A stretch of 64,000 nt of DNA, taken from contig JBCBSU010000001.1 in the NCBI GenBank assembly GCA_039818985.1, forward strand, positions 1,204,367 through 1,268,366, read 5' to 3'. Numbering within the stretch: the stretch's first letter is position 1; every line of letters starts with the position of its first letter. Of this stretch, positions 57,142 through 64,000 are shown piece after piece. A model generated the notes under the pieces. The model was not told the DNA's origin. It worked only from the letters and a program-made list of their open reading frames with translations, and did not search any database. The translations under genes and the position numbers were made by a program. This DNA comes from Pseudomonadota bacterium (GTDB lineage: Bacteria > Pseudomonadota > Alphaproteobacteria > Sphingomonadales > Sphingomonadaceae).

Positions 57142-58352
57142 TGGGCGAAGAGGACAGCCTTGTGATCCGCCTCGCGGCGCGCGGCGACGGCGTCACCGCG
57201 TCAGGACGGCACGTTCCCGGGGCTGCGCCAGGTGATCGGGTTAGGGATGATGGCGGCCTTGATCATGGCACGCATCATGTCGTGCCGCCCTGCCGTCATC
57301 ATGATCTGTGTGGCGGCTGCTCGCTGCAGCATGTCGATGAGCAGAGCTATGCCGTCTTTCTGCATGACAGGGTAACCAATACGCTGGCGGCGCAGCGGTT
57401 AATCGACGTCTCTGTCGCCGAACCGAAAATATCGCTGCCGCTCAGCCGCCGACGCACATCGTTGCGCGCTATTCGTCATGGCAAAACGCTGCATCTCGGC
57501 TACAATACCGCCCAGTCACACCGGGTGATCAACATTGCCGAGTGCCCGGTATTGCACCCCGATCTGTTCGCCTGCGTTATGGCTTTGCGCGTGTTGTTGC
57601 AGGGCTGGACTGATCCCCGCCTTAATCTGACACTCCACCTGAATATCGCTGATCAAGGCATTGACTGTGCGTTGAAGAATATCAATCCTGACAGTCTTGA
57701 CGAATATGAGAGCCTGACAGGTTTCGCTGCCCAACAGAATCTGGCGCGACTGGTGATCGATCGCGGCGATGGCTGGGAAACACTTTACGAGCCCGAGCCA
57801 GTGACGGTCAGCTTTGCCGGGCATGCCGTCAACACACCGCCGAGTAGCTTTTTACAGGCCACAATCGAAGGCGAAGCGGCGCTGGTCGCGGCAGTGCAGC
57901 AGGGAATAGGCGATGCCCGGATCATTGCCGATCTGTTTTGTGGCATCGGCACATTTGCGCTGAATCTGGCCGATGGCCGCAAAGTCTATGCCGCCGAAGC
58001 CGGGCGCGATGCGCTATTGGCGCTCAAAGCCGCTGCCAATCGTGCCAGTCTGCCTATTTTCACGGAGCATCGCGACCTCTACCGTCGACCGTTGAGCGCC
58101 AGGGAAATATCGCGTTTCGATGCGGTGATAATTGACCCGCCGCGTGCCGGGGCGAAGGAGCAGGTCAAGGAGATTGCGCAATCGGACCTGAAGAAACTGG
58201 TCTATGTTAGCTGCAATCCCGCAACATTTGCGCGTGATACCAGGGTGTTATGCGATTCTGGCTGGATTCTGGAGCTGGTGCAGCCGGTTGGTCAGTTTCT
58301 GTGGTCGACCCATGTCGAGCTGGCCGCTCGATTTACCCGCAGTGCACCTTAG
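57141..58352 (+). CDS. 23S rRNA (uracil-5-)-methyltransferase RlmD-type (TrmA/RumA family)
   Basis: An S-adenosylmethionine-dependent enzyme that methylates carbon 5 of a uridine in 23S rRNA (or tRNA). The Fe-S cluster cysteines are in PPCRHHDLCGGCSLQHV, the SAM site in LFCGIGTFALNLADGR, and the catalytic motifs in IDPPRAGAK and VYVSCNPATFARD. The 403 residues start at the ATG in the TGATG overlap with nnr. A TRAM-like stretch is seen at the N-terminus. Which base it modifies cannot be told from here. Its end overlaps the convergent nitrilase gene by four bases. Confidence 0.9.
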   Translation: MGEEDSLVIRLAARGDGVTASGRHVPGAAPGDRVRDDGGLDHGTHHVVPPCRHHDLCGGCSLQHVDEQSYAVFLHDRVTNTLAAQRLIDVSVAEPKISLPLSRRRTSLRAIRHGKTLHLGYNTAQSHRVINIAECPVLHPDLFACVMALRVLLQGWTDPRLNLTLHLNIADQGIDCALKNINPDSLDEYESLTGFAAQQNLARLVIDRGDGWETLYEPEPVTVSFAGHAVNTPPSSFLQATIEGEAALVAAVQQGIGDARIIADLFCGIGTFALNLADGRKVYAAEAGRDALLALKAAANRASLPIFTEHRDLYRRPLSAREISRFDAVIIDPPRAGAKEQVKEIAQSDLKKLVYVSCNPATFARDTRVLCDSGWILELVQPVGQFLWSTHVELAARFTRSAP

Positions 58353-59308
58353 CCGGACCAGACAACGCCATCCTGTGGCCGCCGGTTGACGCTGAGTTCG
58401 AAGACATCGGGTCGCGAATAATGGCCATCGGTGTCGAGTGAGGTCAGTGCCTCGCCAATCTGGTCCAGATCGAGCTCGGCGGTGATGATCTCGCTCTGAC
58501 TGCCTGCCTGGGCCATGACCTCGGTATCGGGTGCAACAATCTGGCTATTGCCGCTCTGCAACTGACCTTCGGGCATCTGTGCGAACAGCGCTGCCGCCTC
58601 GGCATTGCCGCCGACGCGTTCGAGGCCTTCAAACAGATCGTCGCGATGCTGGATCGTGCCTGCGGCGAGGACGAAACAGCGCCCTTCAAAGGCATAGTGG
58701 CGCGACGCAATGGCATAGCTTTCGCGCACCGTCGGCCAGGCGGCGACATGGATATGTTCGCCCTGATTGTGCATCGCTGCGCGCGCCAGTGGCATCCAAT
58801 TCTCCCAGCAGATCAGGCTGCCGACAATGGTGCCGTCGCTGGTGCCATGCACATCAAGCGTGGAGCCATCGCCACGCATCCAGATCAGCCGCTCGCCATG
58901 GGTCGGCACCAGCTTGCGATGGCTGAGTGATGCCTGTCCCGGGCGGAACAGTATCTGGTTGTTATACAGGCTATTGCGGCGGCGTTCATGTGCCCCGACT
59001 GACACCATGACGTCATGACGGTCAACCAGCTCCTGCAATGGCGCCAGCCTCTCGTCGCCCTCGATAATCGCATTTTCCAGCATGATCCGGTGCAGCGCCC
59101 GGGTGCCGGGATGATCCCATAAAGCAGCATCCGAGGCTTCATCGAGCCATAGTGGATAGCCGCCGAGAAAAGTCTCGCCGAAAGCGACAATCTGCGCCCC
59201 GTTTTTCGCCGCACTGGAAACATGCTCGACCAGCTGGTCGATGCCATGGCCGATGGCCAGCGGTATCGGTGCGGCCTGGACAATGGCGGCGGTAACGGTC
59301 TTTGGCAT
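58349..59308 (-). CDS. Nitrilase/cyanide-hydratase family carbon-nitrogen hydrolase
   Basis: A hydrolase of the nitrilase superfamily with the full catalytic triad: glutamate in FGETFLGGYPLW, lysine in HRKLVPTHGERL and cysteine in LICWENWMPLARAAM. The segments match branch 1 (true nitrilases acting on organic nitriles), which is also the aliphatic/arylacetonitrilase pattern; the substrate is not known. I use the ATG at 59308, six bases after AAGGA; another ATG two codons upstream is in frame. 319 residues. Confidence 0.92.
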   Translation of the reverse strand: MPKTVTAAIVQAAPIPLAIGHGIDQLVEHVSSAAKNGAQIVAFGETFLGGYPLWLDEASDAALWDHPGTRALHRIMLENAIIEGDERLAPLQELVDRHDVMVSVGAHERRRNSLYNNQILFRPGQASLSHRKLVPTHGERLIWMRGDGSTLDVHGTSDGTIVGSLICWENWMPLARAAMHNQGEHIHVAAWPTVRESYAIASRHYAFEGRCFVLAAGTIQHRDDLFEGLERVGGNAEAAALFAQMPEGQLQSGNSQIVAPDTEVMAQAGSQSEIITAELDLDQIGEALTSLDTDGHYSRPDVFELSVNRRPQDGVVWSG

Positions 59309-59403
59309 GATCATTCCTTGTAGCCGGAGCGGGGCAGAAGTGCGTGTAGCTTACCCTTTGTTCGCTACCGGAGCCAGAATGTTACGCCTGCAGAAAGAAC
59401 ATT

Positions 59404-59841
59404 CTAGCCATGCGATATCAGCACCGCGATTCCGGCATGGACAACCAGCGCGATCAGGCACAGGCTCGACAAGGCAAAAATGGCGAACCGCACTACAACC
59501 CGGTTGACCGTGACCTGGACCAGACTGTGGACGATGCGCAGGCCGACATAGGCCCAGGCCAGCATCAGGTTGAGCCCGGTGCCCAGGCCAACCAGATGCA
59601 ACACGATAGCGGTTGCATAAAAGATGGTCGGTTGTTCCATCAAATGGTTGTAATTATGCGCTTTCCACTGAACTTCGGCGGGAAGCACCTGATCAAGGTC
59701 AGCGCCAATTCCGCCGACCAGATTGGCGGCATCGATATTGGCCTTGCTCATTGCCGGCAAGCGGGTGGCATACATCCACAGCCACATGACCATGGTCCAG
59801 CCGAGCAAAACGACAACAGGTTGCAGGATAAATCCGGACAT
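59404..59841 (-). CDS. MAPEG family membrane protein (paralogue 1)
   Basis: A membrane protein of the MAPEG family (relatives of microsomal glutathione transferase and leukotriene C4 synthase), 145 residues with four hydrophobic helices. The conserved stretch WKAHNYNHLMEQPTIFYA (about 58-75) is the family hallmark around the glutathione-binding helix. The start at 59841 has a GGGAGAG ribosome-binding site. It stands 31 bases downstream of a close paralogue, so this is a tandem duplication. Whether it detoxifies or reduces peroxides is unknown. Confidence 0.88.
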   Translation of the reverse strand: MSGFILQPVVVLLGWTMVMWLWMYATRLPAMSKANIDAANLVGGIGADLDQVLPAEVQWKAHNYNHLMEQPTIFYATAIVLHLVGLGTGLNLMLAWAYVGLRIVHSLVQVTVNRVVVRFAIFALSSLCLIALVVHAGIAVLISHG

Positions 59842-59872
59842 TATTCTCTCCCGAAATTCGATAAAAGGGCTG

Positions 59873-60298
59873 TCAAAGCATGTTGAGCAGGGCGGTGAGC
59901 GCCAGGGCAATCAGGCAGAAGGTCGATGCGAGGAACAGCAGAAATCGGACCGTCACGGTGTTGACCAGCGATTGCCACAGGCTGTGGACAATGCGCAGTC
60001 CGACATAGGCCCAGCTTACCCCGATGGTGAGATCCGATACGCCATTGGACAATGTGAGGATCACGATAGTGGCATAGAAAAGTGTCGGCTGTTCCATGAG
60101 ATGGGTGTGATTATGCGATTTCCAAGCGACCTGCGGCGGCACCACCGGGTCGACATCCGGCCCCCGTCCACCGGGCTTGGCGGCCATGTCGATACCCATC
60201 TTCTTGAGGGCAGGCAGGCGGGTTCCGGCCATCCAGAACAGCATGACGAGAGTCCACAGCACAAGAACAGTGGCGGGAACAAGCAGGGCGGTATTCAT
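59873..60298 (-). CDS. MAPEG family membrane protein (paralogue 2)
   Basis: A 141-residue MAPEG protein with four hydrophobic helices and the hallmark WKSHNHTHLMEQPTLFYA. It aligns end to end with its downstream neighbour: the same VLWTLVMLFWMAGTRLPA-like start, the same AWAYVGLRIVHSLWQ segment before the last helix, but a shifted, less conserved middle. The pair forms its own small transcription unit between the polyamine decarboxylase and the nitrilase gene. Function unknown. Confidence 0.88.
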   Translation of the reverse strand: MNTALLVPATVLVLWTLVMLFWMAGTRLPALKKMGIDMAAKPGGRGPDVDPVVPPQVAWKSHNHTHLMEQPTLFYATIVILTLSNGVSDLTIGVSWAYVGLRIVHSLWQSLVNTVTVRFLLFLASTFCLIALALTALLNML

Positions 60299-60390
60299 AT
60301 CGCGATACTCCGCAGGGACAAGGTCGCCCTGAGTGCGTCAAAGGCGATAGATTGTCAATTGCAACCGAATTAACCGTTGCCAGAGCCGGT

Positions 60391-61581
60391 TTACCGCGAA
60401 AAGCTGACGACATTGTCGGCCGAGAGGGGGCCGGTTTCGCTGCCGTCATAGAGGCTGGCCATCGGCTCGTCCTCGGCATCATATTGCAGCGTGTCGCCAA
60501 AGCCGTTGAACGCGGTGCGCATCGCTGCGCCATAGGCACCGATCATGCCGATTTCGATATAGTCACCGCTGGCAATGGTGTCAGGCAGCAGGAACGGCCC
60601 AGCCATATGGTCGAGATCATCGCAGGTTGGACCAAAAAAACTGAATGCCGTCAGCTCGCTACTGTCATTGCCCAGCGCCTTTACCGGGAAGCGCCAGCCG
60701 ATATGCGCGGCATCGAAAAGCGCGCCATAGGCACCGTCATTGATGTAGAGTTCTTGGCCACGACGGCGTTCGACGCGCACGATCAGGCTGTTATATTCGG
60801 CGCACAGGGCTCGGCCTGGCTCGCACCACAATTCGGCAGAATAGCTGATCGGAAGGCTCTCGAAGGTGCGGTCGATAATCGCGAAATAGTCGCGCAGCGG
60901 CGGCGGTGTCATATCGGGATAGAGTGACGGAAAACCGCCACCGACATCAACAATGTCGACGGTAACCGAAGCATCGACAATCGCCGCGCGCACACGCTCC
61001 AGTGCCTGGACATAGGCATGCGGCGTCATGGCCTGACTGCCGACATGGAAACAGATGCCGAGTGTGTCGGCGACCTGCCGCGTCTCCTGTAGTAGCGGAG
61101 TAATTTCATCGCCCATAGCGCCGAATTTCGCGGCGAGGCTGAGTTCGGCATGCTCGGAAGAAACGCGGATGCGTACACACAGCGTCAGGTCATCGGCATC
61201 ATCGGTTGCGGTGCGAATTTTGGCCAGCTCATCTTCGCCATCGAGCGCGAAAATGCGGACACCATGGGTGAAATAGGCCTCGCGGATCGCCTCGCGTGTC
61301 TTGACCGGATGCATGAAGCACAGCACCGCCTGTGGCAGTGTTGCCGCGACAATCCGGACCTCGGCAATCGAGGCGACATCATAATGGGTGATGCCGGCTT
61401 CCCAAAGATGCCGGAGCAGTTCCGGTGATGGATTGGCCTTCACCGCATAGAGCGATTTGCCTGGGAAATGCTCGACAAAATAGCGCGCGGCACGGTGCGC
61501 CGCATGCGGACGGTTGAGCGTGACGGGCTGGTCAGGCTGGAGCCTGTCGATCAGCGCTGTGGCGTCAGGAAAGCTGGACAA
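60391..61581 (-). CDS. Ornithine decarboxylase (type III fold, eukaryotic-like)
   Basis: A pyridoxal-phosphate enzyme that makes putrescine from ornithine, first step of polyamine synthesis. The PLP lysine is in LYAVKANPSPE, the glycine loop in VDVGGGFPSLYP, the substrate-site cysteine in GPTCDDLDHMAG and the phosphate-site EPGRALCAE. The 396 residues from the TTG at 61581 match the beta-alpha-barrel ODC/Lys-ODC group; some members also act on lysine, so the exact substrate is not certain. No ATG opens the frame: a TTG at 61614 with AAGG before it is the alternative start. Confidence 0.88.
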   Translation of the reverse strand: MSSFPDATALIDRLQPDQPVTLNRPHAAHRAARYFVEHFPGKSLYAVKANPSPELLRHLWEAGITHYDVASIAEVRIVAATLPQAVLCFMHPVKTREAIREAYFTHGVRIFALDGEDELAKIRTATDDADDLTLCVRIRVSSEHAELSLAAKFGAMGDEITPLLQETRQVADTLGICFHVGSQAMTPHAYVQALERVRAAIVDASVTVDIVDVGGGFPSLYPDMTPPPLRDYFAIIDRTFESLPISYSAELWCEPGRALCAEYNSLIVRVERRRGQELYINDGAYGALFDAAHIGWRFPVKALGNDSSELTAFSFFGPTCDDLDHMAGPFLLPDTIASGDYIEIGMIGAYGAAMRTAFNGFGDTLQYDAEDEPMASLYDGSETGPLSADNVVSFSR

Positions 61582-61615
61582 CTCAAGGGACCCCCAAAAA
61601 TCAGTAAAGACCAAA

Positions 61616-61688
61616 CGCTGCCTTGCGGTTTGGAAGTCCCCTTGGGGCAGCGGAAGGGCGCTATATGACTGGCGCGCAAAAATGTAAA
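61616..61688 (-). promoter_or_regulatory. Promoter and hairpin leader of the ornithine decarboxylase gene
   Basis: On the minus strand TTTACA (61688-61683) and TATAGC (61665-61660) are 17 bases apart, a good housekeeping promoter that would start near 61653. The leader then folds immediately: CGCTGCC (61652-61646) pairs with GGCAGCG (61622-61616), with a CCCC-AA-GGGG stem inside. A later GTCCCTT next to the start codon could pair with part of the inner stem instead, offering two exclusive structures. Judged by eye only. Confidence 0.45.
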
Positions 61689-61754
61689 GGCCTAACGCAT
61701 CCGGAAAGCGAAAGGTTGCACCGATGCGGAAATAATGTTGCGAGCCGGTAAGTT

Positions 61755-62927
61755 CTAGCTCAACCGATCGCGGAATGAGGTCCAGTCAAACTCTTTCACA
61801 CAGCGCAGTTCATCGGTTCCGCTGTTCCATAACCAGATAGAGGGCAGAGCAACGCCGTTGAAAGTGGTGGTCTTGACCATCGAATAATGCGCTTGGTCGA
61901 GAAAGGCGAAACGCTGCGCCGGCTCTACTGGCACCGGCAGGCGATAATCACCGATGACATCGCCGGCGAGGCAGGATGGCCCGCCCAGTCGTACCGGCTC
62001 GCCATTGCGCTGTTCGTGCAGCATGGCTGGACGATAAGGTGCCTCAATCACATCGGGCATATGGCAGGTTGCTGAGATATCGGTGATGGCAACGGGCATG
62101 CCATTGTCAAACACGTCAAGTATTTCGCCGACCAATATCCCGGCATCCAGCGCAACAGCTTCGCCCGGCTCGAGGTAAACCTCGCATCCTGATGTCTCGC
62201 GCAAATCCTCAAGAAACGCCACCAGCTCTTCGCGGTCATAATCATCGCGGGTGATATGATGGCCACCCCCAAGGTTGAGCCATTTCAGCTGGTCAACATG
62301 ATCGGCGATATAGGGCACAATCGCTTCCCATGTCTCATAGAGCGGCTCAAAATTCTGCTCGCACAACGTGTGGAAATGCAGGCCGTCTATCGTTTCAAAA
62401 TGGGCTTCATTGAGTTGATCGATTGGGAAACCAAGGCGACTATGCGGACTGCAAGGGTCATATTTGGCGACTTCACCCAGGGCCAGCATGGGGTTGATGC
62501 GGAGGCCGATATCAAACTGCTCACCACCATCGCGCAGGCCACGGATCAAGGCGCTATGTGTGGCGATCTGGCCGGGTGTGTTGAAGATGACATGATCGGA
62601 TATCGCTGCAATTTCTGGCAGTTCCGCCGCTTTATAGGCGGGCGAATAGGTAGCAATTTCGCCCTCATATTTGTCATAGCCGAGCCGGGCTTCCCAAAGA
62701 CCCGATGCGCAGACCCCATCGAGATATTCAGCGATCAGCGGTGCAACCTCCCACATGGAGAAGGCTTTCAGGGCCGAAAGGATATGCGCACCGGAGCGGT
62801 GTTTGGTATCTGCCAGTATCTCCAGATTGGCGCGCAGCTTCGCCTCATCAATCACAAATGCAGGGGAAGGCACGCGGTTCAGGTCAAAATGGGCAAAGGC
62901 GCCCGGGTCTCCGGCTTTGGTTTGCAT
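61755..62927 (-). CDS. nspC: Carboxynorspermidine/carboxyspermidine decarboxylase
   Basis: A PLP enzyme of the alanine-racemase fold that removes CO2 from carboxy(nor)spermidine, the last step of the alternative spermidine route. Conserved pieces: ILSALKAFSMWEV with the PLP lysine, DGLHFHTLCEQNF, WLNLGGGHHITRDDYD, YLEPGEAVALD and GPSCLAGDVIGDY. The 390-residue length is typical. The partner gene for carboxynorspermidine dehydrogenase, usually adjacent, is not in this window. The ODC gene follows after a promoter-bearing spacer of about 170 bases. Confidence 0.93.
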   Translation of the reverse strand: MQTKAGDPGAFAHFDLNRVPSPAFVIDEAKLRANLEILADTKHRSGAHILSALKAFSMWEVAPLIAEYLDGVCASGLWEARLGYDKYEGEIATYSPAYKAAELPEIAAISDHVIFNTPGQIATHSALIRGLRDGGEQFDIGLRINPMLALGEVAKYDPCSPHSRLGFPIDQLNEAHFETIDGLHFHTLCEQNFEPLYETWEAIVPYIADHVDQLKWLNLGGGHHITRDDYDREELVAFLEDLRETSGCEVYLEPGEAVALDAGILVGEILDVFDNGMPVAITDISATCHMPDVIEAPYRPAMLHEQRNGEPVRLGGPSCLAGDVIGDYRLPVPVEPAQRFAFLDQAHYSMVKTTTFNGVALPSIWLWNSGTDELRCVKEFDWTSFRDRLS

Positions 62928-62941
62928 CTGAGATTTTCCTT

Positions 62942-63016
62942 CCCGTTCGCCTCGAGCGAAGTCGAGAGGCTATCGCCGTGACTGTCTGTGTCTCGACTTC
63001 GCTCGACACGAACGGG
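62942..63016. repeat. Inverted repeat element of the tcgacttcgctcgac type
   Basis: Arms of 26 bases (62942-62967 and 62991-63016) are inverted copies with two mismatches, around a 23-base loop. Both contain the tcgagcgaagtcgaga / tctcgacttcgctcga core that I recall as a frequent intergenic repeat in sphingomonads. It would form a strong hairpin in RNA and could terminate transcription in either direction. Confidence 0.8.
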
Positions 63017-63060
63017 GGAGGTGTGTCAAGCGGTGCTGGAGAATATCGCCTCGGTTTATT

Positions 63061-63141
63061 GTCATTGCGAGGAGCGAAGCGACGCGGCAATCCAGGGCAG
63101 CTGCGTTCGGCTCTGGATTGCTTCGCTGCGCTCGCAATGAC
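63061..63141. repeat. Nested palindromic intergenic repeat, copy 2
   Basis: Outer arms GTCATTGCGAG (63061-63071) and its complement (63131-63141) enclose inner arms GCAATCCAG (63087-63095) and its complement (63113-63121). This is the same family as 19829-19935 but with a shorter centre (81 against 107 bases), so the family varies in its loop while conserving the arms. Confidence 0.85.
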
Positions 63142-63265
63142 GCTTTATAACCTATTGCAACATTATAACCTATTGCGACAAATCAGTTCGTAATTGCAAC
63201 GTAATTATCGACTAAGCATTATCAATGTTTCATAGGAACGATGAAGGGATGCAAAAGGCGGCAAG

Positions 63266-64000
63266 GTGAATAAAGCGCAGACCATCGACCAAGTGATACC
63301 GCAGGACAGCGCCTTGCTGTCCGGTACCCGCCTGTACCTGCTCGCCTTTGCCAGTGCGATTGTTACCGCCAATGCCTATTATATCCACCCCATTGTCGCG
63401 ATGGTGGCCGAGGATTTCGGCGTCGGAAAAGCGCTGATCGGCGCGGTGCCGGCGCTTAACCAGATCGCGCTGGCGGTGGGTATCTTCTTCCTCCTGCCTC
63501 TGGGCGACAGGCTCGGCAACGCCAAGCTGGCGGGATGGTTTTCCGCGGCGCAATTTGTCTCAGTGGTGATCATGGCGCTGGCGGGCAATTTTGTGTTGTT
63601 TGTCATCGGGTCAATGCTGCTCGGTCTGTTCACCATCACACCCTATCTGGTCCCCGCCTATGTCTCCAAGCGCACCGATCCGGCGAAAATGGGCCACGCG
63701 ATGGCGGTGCTCACCACCGGCATCATCCTCGGCATATTGGGCGCGCGCCTCGGCGCAGGGCTGGTGGGCGAGTATTTTGGCTGGCGCAATGTCTATTATA
63801 TCGCGGCGGTCCTCATGCTGATTTTCTCGGTGCTGTTGCCGATGATCATGCGCCAGCCGCGATCCGACAGCGTGGCGACCACCGATATCTCCTATGGCGC
63901 GCTGCTGGCCTCGACCCTGCCCATGGCGTGGCAGTATAAGCACGTGCTGCTTTCGGGCGCGATACAGGGGCTCAATTTCGGCATTTTCCTGGCGCTATGG
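63266..64000 (+). CDS. MFS transporter, N-terminal part
   Basis: The reading frame from a GTG at 63266 is open to the window end (245 codons) and is cut there. The product begins MNKAQTIDQ, then shows about six hydrophobic helices and the major-facilitator motif between helices 2 and 3 as LPLGDRLGNAKLAG, followed by GIILGILGARLGAGLVGEYFGWRNVYY, which is motif-C-like. It resembles drug/sugar-type antiporters of the YnfM/AraJ kind; the substrate is unknown. Nearby ATGs at 63240 and 63249 run into stops. It is divergent from nspC. Confidence 0.85.
   Translation, partial: MNKAQTIDQVIPQDSALLSGTRLYLLAFASAIVTANAYYIHPIVAMVAEDFGVGKALIGAVPALNQIALAVGIFFLLPLGDRLGNAKLAGWFSAAQFVSVVIMALAGNFVLFVIGSMLLGLFTITPYLVPAYVSKRTDPAKMGHAMAVLTTGIILGILGARLGAGLVGEYFGWRNVYYIAAVLMLIFSVLLPMIMRQPRSDSVATTDISYGALLASTLPMAWQYKHVLLSGAIQGLNFGIFLALW

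Larger units (their letters stand above)
62928..63265. other. Repeat-rich spacer without a gene
   Basis: The 338 bases between the divergent nspC and the MFS transporter gene hold no convincing coding frame. They contain two different palindromic repeat elements, listed separately, and two direct copies of ttataacctattgc (63145-63158 and 63163-63176). Promoters of both flanking genes must lie here, but I see no clear -35/-10 pair. Confidence 0.7.

Noticed and set aside
61582-61754. Identification of the ODC leader as the known speF RNA motif
   Set aside because: The speF motif as I recall it is much longer than this leader, and I cannot match its conserved sequence, so I describe only the visible stems.
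1-64000. CRISPR arrays, insertion sequences, prophage, tRNA or rRNA genes
   Set aside because: Looked for regularly spaced repeats, transposase or integrase frames and cloverleaf-like sequences in the spacers and found none; the palindromic elements are too few and irregular for CRISPR.

Overview
This is a chromosomal window of a GC-rich alphaproteobacterium, most likely of the order Sphingomonadales (Sphingopyxis/Sphingorhabdus/Erythrobacter-like). The reasons are the gene families present (DUF1467, ribonuclease J, CoaX, a TipN-like scaffold, LexA with an alphaproteobacterial GAAC-N7-GAAC operator) and the palindromic intergenic repeats that I recall from this group. The placement comes from recognising families, not from a database search. 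Almost everything is ordinary housekeeping DNA. I see no prophage, insertion sequence, CRISPR array, tRNA or rRNA.

Layout. 1-9766: the second half of the respiratory complex I operon (nuoG partial, H, I, J, K, L, M, N). Two small uncharacterised genes, one encoding a membrane protein and one a secreted protein, are overlapped into it between G/H and H/I. The operon appears to continue into birA, coaX, rnj and a DUF1467 gene (9735-13291). 13320-19796: a signalling/polarity-like block. It holds a 766-residue membrane-anchored coiled-coil protein on the minus strand, then a small Hpt-fold protein, two unknown proteins and a sensor-kinase-like protein on the plus strand. Both phosphorelay-type proteins lack the histidine that normally carries the phosphate. 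19979-22683: gltA and gltX (minus). 22785-25724: comEC converging on lexA, which has an SOS operator. 25812-31738: one overlapping minus-strand unit, ppiD-trpE-trpG-trpD-trpC. 31983-35017: tpiA, secG, pyrG. 35189-37048: a Crp/Fnr regulator, then a small heat-shock protein on the minus strand with a sigma-32-like promoter and a leader resembling a ROSE RNA thermometer, followed by a structured gene-free stretch. 37049-39463: lolC-lolD-glutathione peroxidase. 39928-45683: dnaE, an acyl-CoA ligase and a small unknown. 45680-49964 (minus): PA0069-type radical SAM protein, moaB, soluble lytic transglycosylase and a UDG-like protein. 50137-58352 (plus): ETF-ubiquinone oxidoreductase, ispE, N-formylglutamate amidohydrolase family, ilvD, a lipoprotein, the NAD(P)HX repair enzyme and an RlmD-type RNA methyltransferase. 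58349-62927 (minus): nitrilase, two tandem MAPEG proteins and two polyamine decarboxylases (ornithine decarboxylase and carboxynorspermidine decarboxylase). 62928-63265: a repeat-rich spacer. 63266-64000: the start of an MFS transporter cut by the window end.

Most worth a second look: the degenerate Hpt/histidine-kinase block beside the TipN-like scaffold; the ROSE-like thermometer; the two foreign small genes translationally coupled inside the nuo operon; a short hairpin leader on the ornithine decarboxylase gene; and a possible small RNA at about 36720-36990. Nothing here is proven to be a new system; the degenerate phosphorelay block is the best candidate.
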